32,656 bases of DNA, from contig JAJDUA010000024.1 in the NCBI GenBank assembly GCA_022826905.1, forward strand, positions 1 through 32,656. Direction: 5' to 3'. This document shows, in pieces, positions 23,642 to 30,806 of the stretch (the first letter of the stretch is position 1; every line of letters starts with the position of its first letter). The DNA comes from Candidatus Dadabacteria bacterium (GTDB lineage Bacteria; Desulfobacterota_D; UBA1144; Nemesobacterales; Nemesobacteraceae). A program made the position numbers and the translations under genes. Below the pieces are notes generated by a model, which searched no databases, had not been told where the DNA came from, and saw only the letters and a list, made by a program, of their open reading frames with translations.

Positions 23642-23702
23642 CTGCTTTTCACGGGACAGCAGGGCAACTCATGAATGAATGCTTGGATACCATGAAAAGC
23701 AG
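23642..23702. repeat. 10-bp perfect inverted repeat after gatA
   Basis: CTGCTTTTCA (23642-23651) and TGAAAAGCAG (23693-23702) are exact inverse complements separated by 41 bases. No T-tract follows, and the spacer has no gene. A smaller inverted pair ACATG/CATGT lies just upstream. The stretch may be a structured 3' end of the gatCA message or part of an unknown element. Confidence 0.45.
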
Positions 23703-23753
23703 TACATGCCCTGCGGATGGTCATAATTCGTCTGCTCATTTTCACTGCGGACG

Positions 23754-23762
23754 TGTTATAAT
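23754..23762 (+). promoter_or_regulatory. Extended -10 promoter of the small cysteine protein gene
   Basis: TGTTATAAT at 23754-23762 is a consensus extended -10 element (TG, one base, TATAAT). No good -35 is visible 17 bases upstream, as is usual for this promoter type. Predicted start near 23769, with a 26-base leader containing AAGGAGA before the GTG at 23795. Confidence 0.5.
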
Positions 23763-23794
23763 GGCAGTATAGTCTTTAACAAGGAGAAACAACC

Positions 23795-23965
23795 GTGAGT
23801 AAAGACAAGAAATGCATGATGTGCGGCAAGCCTTCTCCTGACAGCATATGCGACCCTTGCAAGGCAAGCGTTCAGGCCGAAGCCGCCGGGGAAAAAGCGA
23901 AAATGGAAAGGAGCGTAAAAGTCGGCGGGAAAATGGCCGACGAACAATCCAAACAGCGTTCCTGA
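23795..23965 (+). CDS. Small four-cysteine (zinc-ribbon-like) protein, 56 residues
   Basis: A short frame starting at GTG with AAGGAGA eight bases upstream and an extended -10 promoter before it. The N-terminus carries C7-x2-C10 and C19-x2-C22 (KKCMMCGKPSPDS, then ICDPCKA), a compact zinc-ribbon arrangement. The remainder is a lysine- and glutamate-rich helix (VQAEAAGEKAKMERSVKVGG). I recall similar unnamed small proteins in other bacterial genomes but no function. No membrane segment or signal peptide. The ribosome site and cysteine spacing make it a real gene. Its neighbours give no clue. Confidence 0.75.
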   Translation: MSKDKKCMMCGKPSPDSICDPCKASVQAEAAGEKAKMERSVKVGGKMADEQSKQRS

Positions 23966-23985
23966 TCAATCAGCCTCCCCAGACT

Positions 23986-24108
23986 TCAAAAACCTTTCTG
24001 TATATTCGGCTTTAGCTTGTCGGATATATCAGAGAGCAATTCGATAATCTTCTTCACTGTTTCCAGATCACAATTTATTATGTTGACAAACATAATGTTT
24101 CTCTGCAT
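23986..24108 (-). CDS. Possible 40-residue helical peptide, divergent from the ATPase gene
   Basis: A minus-strand frame reads MQRNIMFVNIINCDLETVKK, then IIELLSDISDKLKPNIQKGF, and stops at 23986. The C-terminal two thirds form a regular amphipathic helix (I/L at heptad positions). Alternative starts are the ATGs at 24108 and 24093. There is no clear ribosome site, and the start region overlaps the promoter and inverted repeat of the divergent ATPase gene. It could equally be a chance frame in AT-rich sequence or the tail of a decayed gene. Confidence 0.3.
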   Translation of the reverse strand: MQRNIMFVNIINCDLETVKKIIELLSDISDKLKPNIQKGF

Positions 24109-24116
24109 AATAAATT
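24072..24116 (+). promoter_or_regulatory. Promoter inside an 11-bp inverted repeat, upstream of the DUF234 ATPase
   Basis: AATTTATTATG (24072-24082) and CATAATAAATT (24106-24116) are perfect inverse complements. TTGACA starts exactly at the inner edge of the left arm (24083-24088), and CATAAT (24106-24111), 17 bases further on, is the beginning of the right arm. The transcription start predicted from this promoter coincides with the ATG at 24118, and there is no ribosome site, so the mRNA is probably leaderless. A dimeric repressor bound to both arms would close the promoter. Confidence 0.65.
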
Positions 24117-24117
24117 C

Positions 24118-25509
24118 ATGGATTTTATTGATCGACTTGAAGAAATGCGCAGACTCGATAATGCGCTACGTCGCCCGGGTGGATTTGCCGTTATCTGGGG
24201 CCGACGTCGGGTGGGGAAGTCGCGTCTGCTTATCGAGTGGTCCAGACGTAACGAGGGTCTCTACACCGTCGCAGACCAGTCGGCTCCCGCCGTGCAGAGA
24301 CGCTACTTGGCGTCTGCGGTGGCAAAGCGGTTCCCGGGATTTGCGGATGTCGAGTATCCGGACTGGCGGGCGTTTTTCACACGTCTCGCAGCCGAAGCGG
24401 CACGCACAAAATGGCATGGCCCCTTTATTCTTGACGAACTGCCATATCTGGTTGCGGCTGACCCTACCGTGGCGAGCGTTCTTCAAAACTGGCTTGACGG
24501 TCCCGGGCACCGACCCTGCGTAGTAGTCAGCGGATCTGTCCTGCGGATGATGCGCAGTGCGGTCCTTGATGCGGATGCGCCGCTTTACGGGCGCGCGACA
24601 GAATCCTTTGCCATTCGTCCCCTCAGACCCGGACATCTTGGCGATGTATTCTCCGTATCCGCTCCCAGGGAACTTGTTTCCCTCTATGCGCTCTGGGGTG
24701 GCATGCCGAGATACTGGGAACTTGCCGAGCCGTTCGGTACGGATTTTGATTCCGCCGTTGACTCGCTGGTTCTTGATCCCTCGGGACCTCTGCACAACGA
24801 GCCTGACCGGCTGTTGCTTGAAGAAACGCCGTCTGCGGTTGCCCTGCGACCGCTTCTTGACGTTATCGGTTCGGGCGCGCACAGAGTAAGCGAAATCGGA
24901 GCCCGCCTAGGCCGTCCCGCGTCAAGTCTTCCGCGACCATTATCGACGCTTGCGGAAATGAATCTTGTAATTCGCGAGATTCCGTTCGGAAGCGATACTC
25001 GTTCCGGCAAGCGAAGTCTTTACAGAATCGCCGATCCGTTTTTTCGCCTGTGGTTTCGCGTCGTTGCGCCCCATCGCGCCGCTCTTGCGGAAGCTCCGCG
25101 CGAAACGCGTCTTGGTTACTGGCGCAGGTACAGGGCAGGGCTTGAATCAGCCGCTTGGGAAGAACTTTGCAGAATGGCTGTACCCTTTCTTCACCTAAAT
25201 GGCGGTCCGCTGGCTGACTTTGGTCCTTGGGAGCCCGCTCAGCGCTACTGGCACGGCAATAATCCTGAATTTGATGTTGTCGCCCGGTCAGTTGACGGAG
25301 CCAGAACACTGGTGGGCGAGGCCAAATGGGGAAAGCACACGGCTAACCCGCAGCGCGGTAGTACGGATATTCTTCCAGGCGCCACAGAAAGCAAAGTGGT
25401 AAAGGTTTTGTTTGTCCCTGACGCAGACACCGTGTCAGGCACCGCAGAAAACACCCATATAGTTGACTCGGGTGCGGTCATGATGGCCCTTTGCGGCGAC
25501 AGTTTATAA
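24118..25509 (+). CDS. AAA-type ATPase with C-terminal DUF234 (PD-(D/E)XK-like) domain
   Basis: A 463-residue protein of the archaeal-type ATPase group (ATPase_2 plus DUF234), for which no biochemical role is established to my knowledge. The Walker A is G28-R-R-R-V-G-K34-S35 and the Walker B is FILDELPYL (D106, E107). A sensor-like serine pair occurs in VVVSGSVLRM. A winged-helix region spans about residues 230-300 (HRVSEIGARLGRPASSLPRP). The C-terminal domain has PEFDVVARS (D386) and LVGEAKWG (E401-x-K403), the D...ExK pattern of PD-(D/E)XK nucleases. Its base composition looks more GC-rich than its leader. It lies between unrelated genes and may be acquired. Confidence 0.85.
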   Translation: MDFIDRLEEMRRLDNALRRPGGFAVIWGRRRVGKSRLLIEWSRRNEGLYTVADQSAPAVQRRYLASAVAKRFPGFADVEYPDWRAFFTRLAAEAARTKWHGPFILDELPYLVAADPTVASVLQNWLDGPGHRPCVVVSGSVLRMMRSAVLDADAPLYGRATESFAIRPLRPGHLGDVFSVSAPRELVSLYALWGGMPRYWELAEPFGTDFDSAVDSLVLDPSGPLHNEPDRLLLEETPSAVALRPLLDVIGSGAHRVSEIGARLGRPASSLPRPLSTLAEMNLVIREIPFGSDTRSGKRSLYRIADPFFRLWFRVVAPHRAALAEAPRETRLGYWRRYRAGLESAAWEELCRMAVPFLHLNGGPLADFGPWEPAQRYWHGNNPEFDVVARSVDGARTLVGEAKWGKHTANPQRGSTDILPGATESKVVKVLFVPDADTVSGTAENTHIVDSGAVMMALCGDSL

Positions 25510-25556
25510 AACAGCCGGCGGGAGAGCAAACCGGAGACAAAATTCTTTTCCTTTTT

Positions 25557-26408
25557 TCACGGAACCGGCCCGTCGCCTTCCCAGATTTCAAGAGCCACTC
25601 CGTATATTCCGTTCCTAGAAACTCCGAAGGCTCTGCTTACAAGGGAAACGGCTTCACTCAGCGAAAATCCCTTTTCCCTGAGAAGCCGGAGCGTCCTCTG
25701 GGCCGCATCAGCAGACTCCTCGCTGTGTCCGTCCACACTCCCTTCCACAACTACCGTTACCTCCCCCTTCAGAGTTTCTCTTTGTGAAAGGATGGAAATC
25801 ACTTCCGAGACTGATCCCCGGATCGCCTCTTCATAAAGTTTTGTCATTTCCCTTGCAACGCAGATGTTCCTGTCGCCGAGAACCTCCAGCATAAGACTCA
25901 ATGTACGTGAAAGTCTCTTGGCGGACTCGTAAAAAACCAGAGTATAAGGGTAGCGTCTTATGTCCTTTAGAAGCTCTTTCTTGTTGCCTATGGTCTTCGG
26001 GAAAAAACCGAGAAAGAGAAAACTGTCCGTGGGAAGTCCTGAGACAACAAGTGCTGACAAAACAGCCGAAGGACCGGGTACGGGAACTACTTCTATATTG
26101 TTTTCAATCGAGAGATTTACAAGCCTCCAACCGGGATCGGAAACCGAAGGAGTTCCGGCGTCGGAAACCAGCCCTACGTTCTTGCCGTCTTTAAGTCTTT
26201 CAAGCAACTTAGGCGATTTCTCAACCTCGTTATGTTCATGATAACTCGTGAGGGGAGTTTCGATCCCGTACCGGGCAAGGAGTTTTCTTGTATTTCTCGT
26301 ATCCTCGCACGCTATAACATCGCAATCCTTAAGAACGTTTACAGCCCTCAAAGTTATGTCTTCAAGATTTCCTATCGGGGTAGAGACCACGAAGAGTTTT
26401 CCAAACAT
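25557..26408 (-). CDS. rsmI: 16S rRNA (cytidine1402-2'-O)-methyltransferase RsmI
   Basis: This 283-residue enzyme of the tetrapyrrole-methylase fold uses S-adenosylmethionine to methylate the ribose of C1402 in 16S rRNA, near the P site. It has the complete family motif series: FVVSTPIGNLEDITLRAV at the N-terminus, ACEDTRNTRKLL, TSYHEHNE, GLVSDAGTPSVSDPGW, PVPGPSAVLSALVVSGLPTD and FYESAKRLSRTL. The start at the ATG preceding FGKLFVV (26408) matches the usual N-terminus. An in-frame ATG nine codons earlier (26435) has no better ribosome site. It converges on the ATPase gene with a 47-base gap and lies downstream of tRNA-Ser. Confidence 0.95.
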   Translation of the reverse strand: MFGKLFVVSTPIGNLEDITLRAVNVLKDCDVIACEDTRNTRKLLARYGIETPLTSYHEHNEVEKSPKLLERLKDGKNVGLVSDAGTPSVSDPGWRLVNLSIENNIEVVPVPGPSAVLSALVVSGLPTDSFLFLGFFPKTIGNKKELLKDIRRYPYTLVFYESAKRLSRTLSLMLEVLGDRNICVAREMTKLYEEAIRGSVSEVISILSQRETLKGEVTVVVEGSVDGHSEESADAAQRTLRLLREKGFSLSEAVSLVSRAFGVSRNGIYGVALEIWEGDGPVP

Positions 26409-26458
26409 ACTGTTATTCGGTAAACGTCCAGGCATTGAAAAGCGGTTTGCTATATGTG

Positions 26459-26482
26459 CTCCTTATTTTCCAAGATAAGGAG
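26459..26482 (-). terminator. Stem-loop between tRNA-Ser and rsmI
   Basis: CTCCTTAT (26459-26466) and ATAAGGAG (26475-26482) form a perfect 8-bp stem with an eight-base loop. It lies about 20 bases beyond the tRNA 3' end in the direction of tRNA transcription. No U-run follows, so it may serve as a processing or weak termination structure rather than a strong terminator. Confidence 0.35.
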
Positions 26483-26504
26483 ACCTGTTTCCCACAAATT
26501 GCCG

Positions 26505-26587
<83 letters not shown>

Positions 26588-26599
26588 GGCAAAAGTCAG

Positions 26600-26605
26600 A
26601 TTATA
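26600..26605 (-). promoter_or_regulatory. -10 box of tRNA-Ser
   Basis: On the minus strand TATAAT occupies 26605-26600, which would start transcription a few bases before the tRNA 5' end at 26587. The -35 region near 26623-26628 is weak and overlaps the stop of the DUF4399 gene. Confidence 0.5.
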
Positions 26606-26624
26606 CAGATAAACCAGACGCACT

Positions 26625-27059
26625 TCACTGGTCTTTCACTGTAACAGTGATTTTCTCCGAAAGCACGGGAGGTTTATGAGGTATGTGCACATAATTACCC
26701 AGCAGCAAACGCAGTGTATGCTTCCCGGGGGCGAGGGTTATCTCCGTTTCCGTCTGTCCGCCTCCGAAGTGCCTTACGTTCTCGCTGAAAACAAGAGGTT
26801 TTTCCATGTCCGGCAGATTCTCAAGATCGATTAAAAGATGGTGGTGTCCGGTATTTGGAACCTTGACCCCGGCCGGAGCGACTCCCATGTTCAAAAGCCC
26901 GAATCTCACGGTGAAAGTCTTAGCGACAACCTCCCCGTCTTTCGGGGAAATGATATATACCTTGGCACCGGGAGGAGATTCGGACAAATGCCCTTCCGCA
27001 AAGGCCGTGCTCCATGACATGGTCACGGCTATGAAAAACAAAAGAAATACTCTGTTCAT
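26625..27059 (-). CDS. Secreted DUF4399-domain protein
   Basis: A 144-residue exported protein of unknown function. It starts with a classical signal peptide, MNRVFLLFFIAVTMSWSTAF, with likely cleavage at AFAEG or nearby. The mature part matches DUF4399: AKVYIISPKDGEVVAKTFTV, then RFGLLNMGVAPAGV, NTGHHHLLID, HFGGGQTETEITLAPGKHTL and LLGNYVHIPHKPPVLSEKIT. The HHH and following HFGGGQTE are its strongest hallmarks and could bind metal. The inner ATG is chosen because upstream in-frame codons would bury the signal peptide. It follows the AcuI/YhdH gene by 61 bases on the same strand. Confidence 0.85.
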   Translation of the reverse strand: MNRVFLLFFIAVTMSWSTAFAEGHLSESPPGAKVYIISPKDGEVVAKTFTVRFGLLNMGVAPAGVKVPNTGHHHLLIDLENLPDMEKPLVFSENVRHFGGGQTETEITLAPGKHTLRLLLGNYVHIPHKPPVLSEKITVTVKDQ

Positions 27060-27120
27060 TGTTATCGTCTCAAAAATCTTAATTGTGAAAACATTTCTGT
27101 GTTTAAAATACATGTTTTCT

Positions 27121-28119
27121 TCAGGAAAGATCAACCACAACCCTCCCAACCTGACCGCCTTTCAGTATAGTGTCTATCTCGGGGTCGAGACCTTCAAGGG
27201 AAACCGTTCTGCAGATCCGCTCAAGGATATCGAGCTTCCACTCGGCGGATATCTTTTCCCATACAAGCCGCCTTCTTTCCATCGGACAGCTTGCCGAATC
27301 TATGCCCACAAGCGTAACTCCCCTCAATATGAACGGATAGACGTTCGTGTTGAGTTCATGGGAAGCTACATTGCCGCATGTAGTAACAACGCCTCTTTGT
27401 TTTGTGGACTTAATAGCGGTGGCAAGTATCTCTCCTCCCACGGTATCGACTACCCCGGCCCACTGCCCCTTAAGCAGCAGTCTTCCAGAAGGATCAGTTA
27501 AATCCTCTCTCCCGATTACTTCCTCCGCTCCCAAGTCTGCCAGAAACTGTTTCTGCCCCGTTTTTCCCGTCGAAGCCGTCACGCTGTAACCGGCTTTTCC
27601 AAGAATAGCGACGGCCATGCTGCCGACCCCTCCGGTCGCCCCGGTTACGAGAATCTTTCCGTCTTGAGGCCTCACTCCGCCCTCCACGATTCTTAACACT
27701 GACTGTGCCGCCGTAAAACCCGCGGTCCCGTACATCATCGACTCTTTTAGATCAAGTCCAGCGGGCAGATTAACCACCCAGCCAGCCGGAACCCTAACGT
27801 ATTGTCCAAATCCTCCGGAGGTATCCATTCCCAAGTCGTAGCCATGCACTACAACCTTGTCTCCGGGTTCAAACTCCGCGCTCTCTGAATGCTCGACTAC
27901 ACCGGCGGCGTCAACGCCGGGCGTATGAGGGTAATTTTTGGTAACACCCCTGTTTCCTATAGCCGAAAGAGCATCCTTGTAGTTAAGGGATGAATACTTT
28001 ACGTTCAGCAGCACTTCCCCGTCGGGAAGACTATTTAGTTCTCTGGTTGTGATTTCCCTAGTGAATTTCCCATCTTCACCCCTGCTTACAACCATCGCCT
28101 TGAAATTATCAGAACTCAT
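27121..28119 (-). CDS. Zinc-independent MDR reductase, AcuI/YhdH family (acryloyl-CoA reductase-like)
   Basis: A 332-residue NADPH-dependent medium-chain reductase. The AcuI/YhdH subgroup reduces acryloyl-CoA to propionyl-CoA. Signatures are LNYKDALSAIGNRGVTKNYP (about residues 45-64), HTPGVDAAGVV, the GTAGFTAAQSV helix and the Rossmann motif VTGATGGVGSMAVAILG (about 158-174). The structural and catalytic zinc cysteines of alcohol dehydrogenases are absent, as expected. AGGAGG precedes the ATG, and the gene starts 12 bases after a 3-hydroxyisobutyrate-dehydrogenase-type gene, so the two are co-transcribed. Substrate is inferred from the family, not proven. Confidence 0.88.
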   Translation of the reverse strand: MSSDNFKAMVVSRGEDGKFTREITTRELNSLPDGEVLLNVKYSSLNYKDALSAIGNRGVTKNYPHTPGVDAAGVVEHSESAEFEPGDKVVVHGYDLGMDTSGGFGQYVRVPAGWVVNLPAGLDLKESMMYGTAGFTAAQSVLRIVEGGVRPQDGKILVTGATGGVGSMAVAILGKAGYSVTASTGKTGQKQFLADLGAEEVIGREDLTDPSGRLLLKGQWAGVVDTVGGEILATAIKSTKQRGVVTTCGNVASHELNTNVYPFILRGVTLVGIDSASCPMERRRLVWEKISAEWKLDILERICRTVSLEGLDPEIDTILKGGQVGRVVVDLS

Positions 28120-28131
28120 TTGAAACCTCCT

Positions 28132-29040
28132 TCAGTTGCGGTTTTCATCTCCGCAAAGATCCTCAAGCGCAAGCAAAAGCGCCTGCGTTCCGAGCCTCCC
28201 GTGCCCAAGCGCGCTTGCCCTTTCATAAAGGGATTTAACAAGCGCAAGCCCTGGAAGATCAATTCCCATCCGCTGCGATTCCCCAAGAGCAATCTCCATG
28301 TCCTTTATGAAATGTTCAACGAAAAAGCCCGGGTCGAAGTCCCCGTCCATTATTCTGGGACCGAGATTATTCAGAAGCCAGCTCGAGGCCGCGCCGCTCC
28401 CTACGGAACGAAGCATGGTACGGGGATCCAGCCCTGCCTTCCGACAATAAATCAAGTTCTCGCAGATCCCTACCATTACTCCCGCTACCGTAATCTGGTT
28501 GCACATCTTCGCGTGCTGACCGGAACCCGCCTTCCCCTGGTACACGATGTTTTTTCCTAGAAGGCCCAGAAGCGGCTTTACCGAATCAAAAACTTCCCCG
28601 TCCCCTCCGACCATTATTGAAAGCTCTCCCTTAACAGCACCTACGTCTCCCCCGGAGACTGGAGCGTCCAAAGAAGCGCAGCCGAATCCAAACGCCTTTT
28701 CGTATATCTCTCCTGCAAGAGTCGGTTCGGTCGTGGTCATGTCAACGAAAATGCGACCGGGCTCAGGCTCGATCAGAAGGCCTCTGGGACCAAAATATAC
28801 TTCCCTTACGTCATCCGGATAACCGACAATGGTAAAGACGACATCGGCCTGGCGGACAACCTCGGCGGGAGAGTCACACCAGATTGCCCCTTCACTCAGC
28901 AGTTCTGTAGCCTTTTCCTTTGTTCTGTTAAAAATAAAAACGCAGTACCCGGCACGAATAAGGTGTCTGCACATGGGCGCACCCATAATCCCCGTTCCTA
29001 CCCACCCTATCGAACTTTGTTCGGAACTTATTTCTCTCAT
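28132..29040 (-). CDS. 3-hydroxyisobutyrate dehydrogenase-family NAD(P)-dependent reductase
   Basis: A 302-residue beta-hydroxyacid dehydrogenase. The N-terminal Rossmann motif is IGWVGTGIMGAPM (G15, G17, G20), followed by the substrate motif DAPVSGGDVGAVKG (about residues 125-138) and the catalytic lysine K178 in GSGQHAKMCNQ. Members act on 3-hydroxyisobutyrate, tartronate semialdehyde, succinic semialdehyde or related acids, and the sequence does not decide between them. Its partner downstream is the AcuI/YhdH reductase, which would fit three-carbon or branched-chain acid metabolism. The upstream unknown gene ends 12 bases before it. No strong ribosome site precedes the ATG. Confidence 0.88.
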   Translation of the reverse strand: MREISSEQSSIGWVGTGIMGAPMCRHLIRAGYCVFIFNRTKEKATELLSEGAIWCDSPAEVVRQADVVFTIVGYPDDVREVYFGPRGLLIEPEPGRIFVDMTTTEPTLAGEIYEKAFGFGCASLDAPVSGGDVGAVKGELSIMVGGDGEVFDSVKPLLGLLGKNIVYQGKAGSGQHAKMCNQITVAGVMVGICENLIYCRKAGLDPRTMLRSVGSGAASSWLLNNLGPRIMDGDFDPGFFVEHFIKDMEIALGESQRMGIDLPGLALVKSLYERASALGHGRLGTQALLLALEDLCGDENRN

Positions 29041-29052
29041 TTGCGCTGAAAA

Positions 29053-30708
29053 CTATTGCGATGCGACGCTTTGCTGCTTAAGCATGGGAAGGTATTTCCC
29101 GCCAAGGAGTATGTGCCCCTCGCTTGAACCGGCAAGAAGCCTTTGCACGAGATATTCTCTGTCAGGCCCGAGAACGTTAACCCCATGGTCTGACTCGACA
29201 AGGCACAGAAGCTTTATGTCGCTGCCGTTTTTGGTTGCGGTTTCATAAACCGCGGAATAGTTAAGAAGCGCAGCTTCCACTGTGCCACAGGGAAGAGAGG
29301 GATTCCGGGCTCCGGCGTGGTATTCGCTCACGCTGAACCAGCATGGGTCAGGGTAGCCGTGAAAGTGCAGAATGGACATTTCCTTCTCAATCATAGAAGG
29401 GGCATAAAGAGCGGAGGAGAGTGCCTGAGAGAGTATAACGTAAGTATCAAAAGACGGCCTTATATCCTTTCTTCCCAAGTCAACTCCTCTGGGTATCTCG
29501 AGATGAAGCTTTCCCTTCACAAGGCCGATTCTGACTATATCCGAATCCGGATTCAGGTTTGTCTTATCGCATCCTGACCTAGAAGTGACAATCCATATGT
29601 CAGGAACCTGCTGGTACACCGTCCCGTCACCTAGAAGGGTCTTGACATACCATCTGTCGTTCGAGGCCGCTCTTACCTCATTGGGGTTGTAACCCGGAAT
29701 CTCCTGCAGGGAATTCCACATGCCCTCGTCGATATATTTATCCCCATCGTATCCGGGAGGCTCGGCAAGCGCTATGAAACCGTATGAAACGCCGGTTCTT
29801 CCGTCAAGTATCTTGTTCGCCACATCCCTGTGAGACAGACGCTTTATAGCATCTATGAACTTTGACCCCGCGGGAAAAAGGTCGGTGCTTTTGAGGTCCG
29901 CGCCCAGGGCAGACAGTTTCTTGGCGTATTCAAATTCCTGCGGATCGTATTCGCTTACGGAGAAACGCGTAAGAACGGGTGGCTTTATAGGGGCATATAT
30001 CTTCGGAATAAGCGAATAGAGCACGAAATCATCAAGCTGATCATGGACGTATATAGAATCGGAGAGATTCATGTTTATTATCGCGAAATTTCTGCGCGAA
30101 ACCCCTATAACGATCTCCGACATGTTGTTTATCAGGTTTTTCAGGCCTAAGGAGATTTTTCTCTCATAGGTCGTATCTTCATTCTCAAACTCCGGATCAA
30201 GGGACATTATAGTAATGACCTGTGTGTTATAGGGATCCTGAAGATAGCCGACGGTGAAATCGTCCGCCCAGCCGCTTATCTTTAGTATGCTGCTGACCGA
30301 AAGGGTGTCCTTCCTGACAATTCTGTAGATGTTCTCGGCTACCTTGCTCAGAAGCCATCTGAAGGGAGACAGCTTCTTTTTAACGTCTATTACGGCGTTT
30401 ACCTTTCTCCTCACGGACCTAAGTCCCATGAGCTTGGAAAATAATCCGTAAGATCCGTCCTCGGTTGTCGCGTCTTCCCAGGAAATCACGTTGACCCCGT
30501 TGCTGAGAAGCGAGTTCCTGAGTCTTTCCCTGTAAGCGCTTATCTCGGTATACGGGTAATTTTTCGGAATCGGCTTGAAGGTTACGATAACCCGCTCTGA
30601 CATCTCAGTCGGATTTTTGGGATTAACCAAGTTCTTTATCTTCGGCATCCCGGTAAGGGCCGCTATGGTCTGCAGATCTAAATCCGCAATTCCTTGACGA
30701 TCGTTCAT
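29053..30708 (-). CDS. Unassigned 551-residue protein
   Basis: I do not recognise a family. From the ATG at 30708 the product has about 551 residues, soluble in appearance, with no signal peptide, membrane helix or nucleotide-binding motif. The N-terminal quarter includes a basic stretch (RSVRRKVNAVIDVKKKL) and the middle contains NMSEIVIGVSRRNFAIINMN. The C-terminal fifth looks most conserved: ILHFHGYPDPCWFSVSEYHA, then GTVEAALLNYSAVYE and LLCLVESDHGVNVLG. A TTG start seven codons earlier is possible, but the ATG with GAGG 11 bases upstream is more likely. It is the first gene of a transcript that continues into the dehydrogenase and AcuI/YhdH genes, so a metabolic or regulatory role is conceivable but not shown. 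Confidence 0.75.
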   Translation of the reverse strand: MNDRQGIADLDLQTIAALTGMPKIKNLVNPKNPTEMSERVIVTFKPIPKNYPYTEISAYRERLRNSLLSNGVNVISWEDATTEDGSYGLFSKLMGLRSVRRKVNAVIDVKKKLSPFRWLLSKVAENIYRIVRKDTLSVSSILKISGWADDFTVGYLQDPYNTQVITIMSLDPEFENEDTTYERKISLGLKNLINNMSEIVIGVSRRNFAIINMNLSDSIYVHDQLDDFVLYSLIPKIYAPIKPPVLTRFSVSEYDPQEFEYAKKLSALGADLKSTDLFPAGSKFIDAIKRLSHRDVANKILDGRTGVSYGFIALAEPPGYDGDKYIDEGMWNSLQEIPGYNPNEVRAASNDRWYVKTLLGDGTVYQQVPDIWIVTSRSGCDKTNLNPDSDIVRIGLVKGKLHLEIPRGVDLGRKDIRPSFDTYVILSQALSSALYAPSMIEKEMSILHFHGYPDPCWFSVSEYHAGARNPSLPCGTVEAALLNYSAVYETATKNGSDIKLLCLVESDHGVNVLGPDREYLVQRLLAGSSEGHILLGGKYLPMLKQQSVASQ

Positions 30709-30806
30709 AAAAAAGAGAACCTCACACAACCCGCATCAGAATCAGGTACAGGAGCAAACAAAACAGAGCAAACGAAAGTTCCAACCAAGCCCGGGCAATC
30801 TAGAGT

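Noticed and set aside
24166-24882. 238-codon minus-strand frame inside the DUF234 ATPase gene
   Set aside because: Antisense shadow in GC-rich sequence. Composition is basic and low in hydrophobic residues, with no ribosome site.
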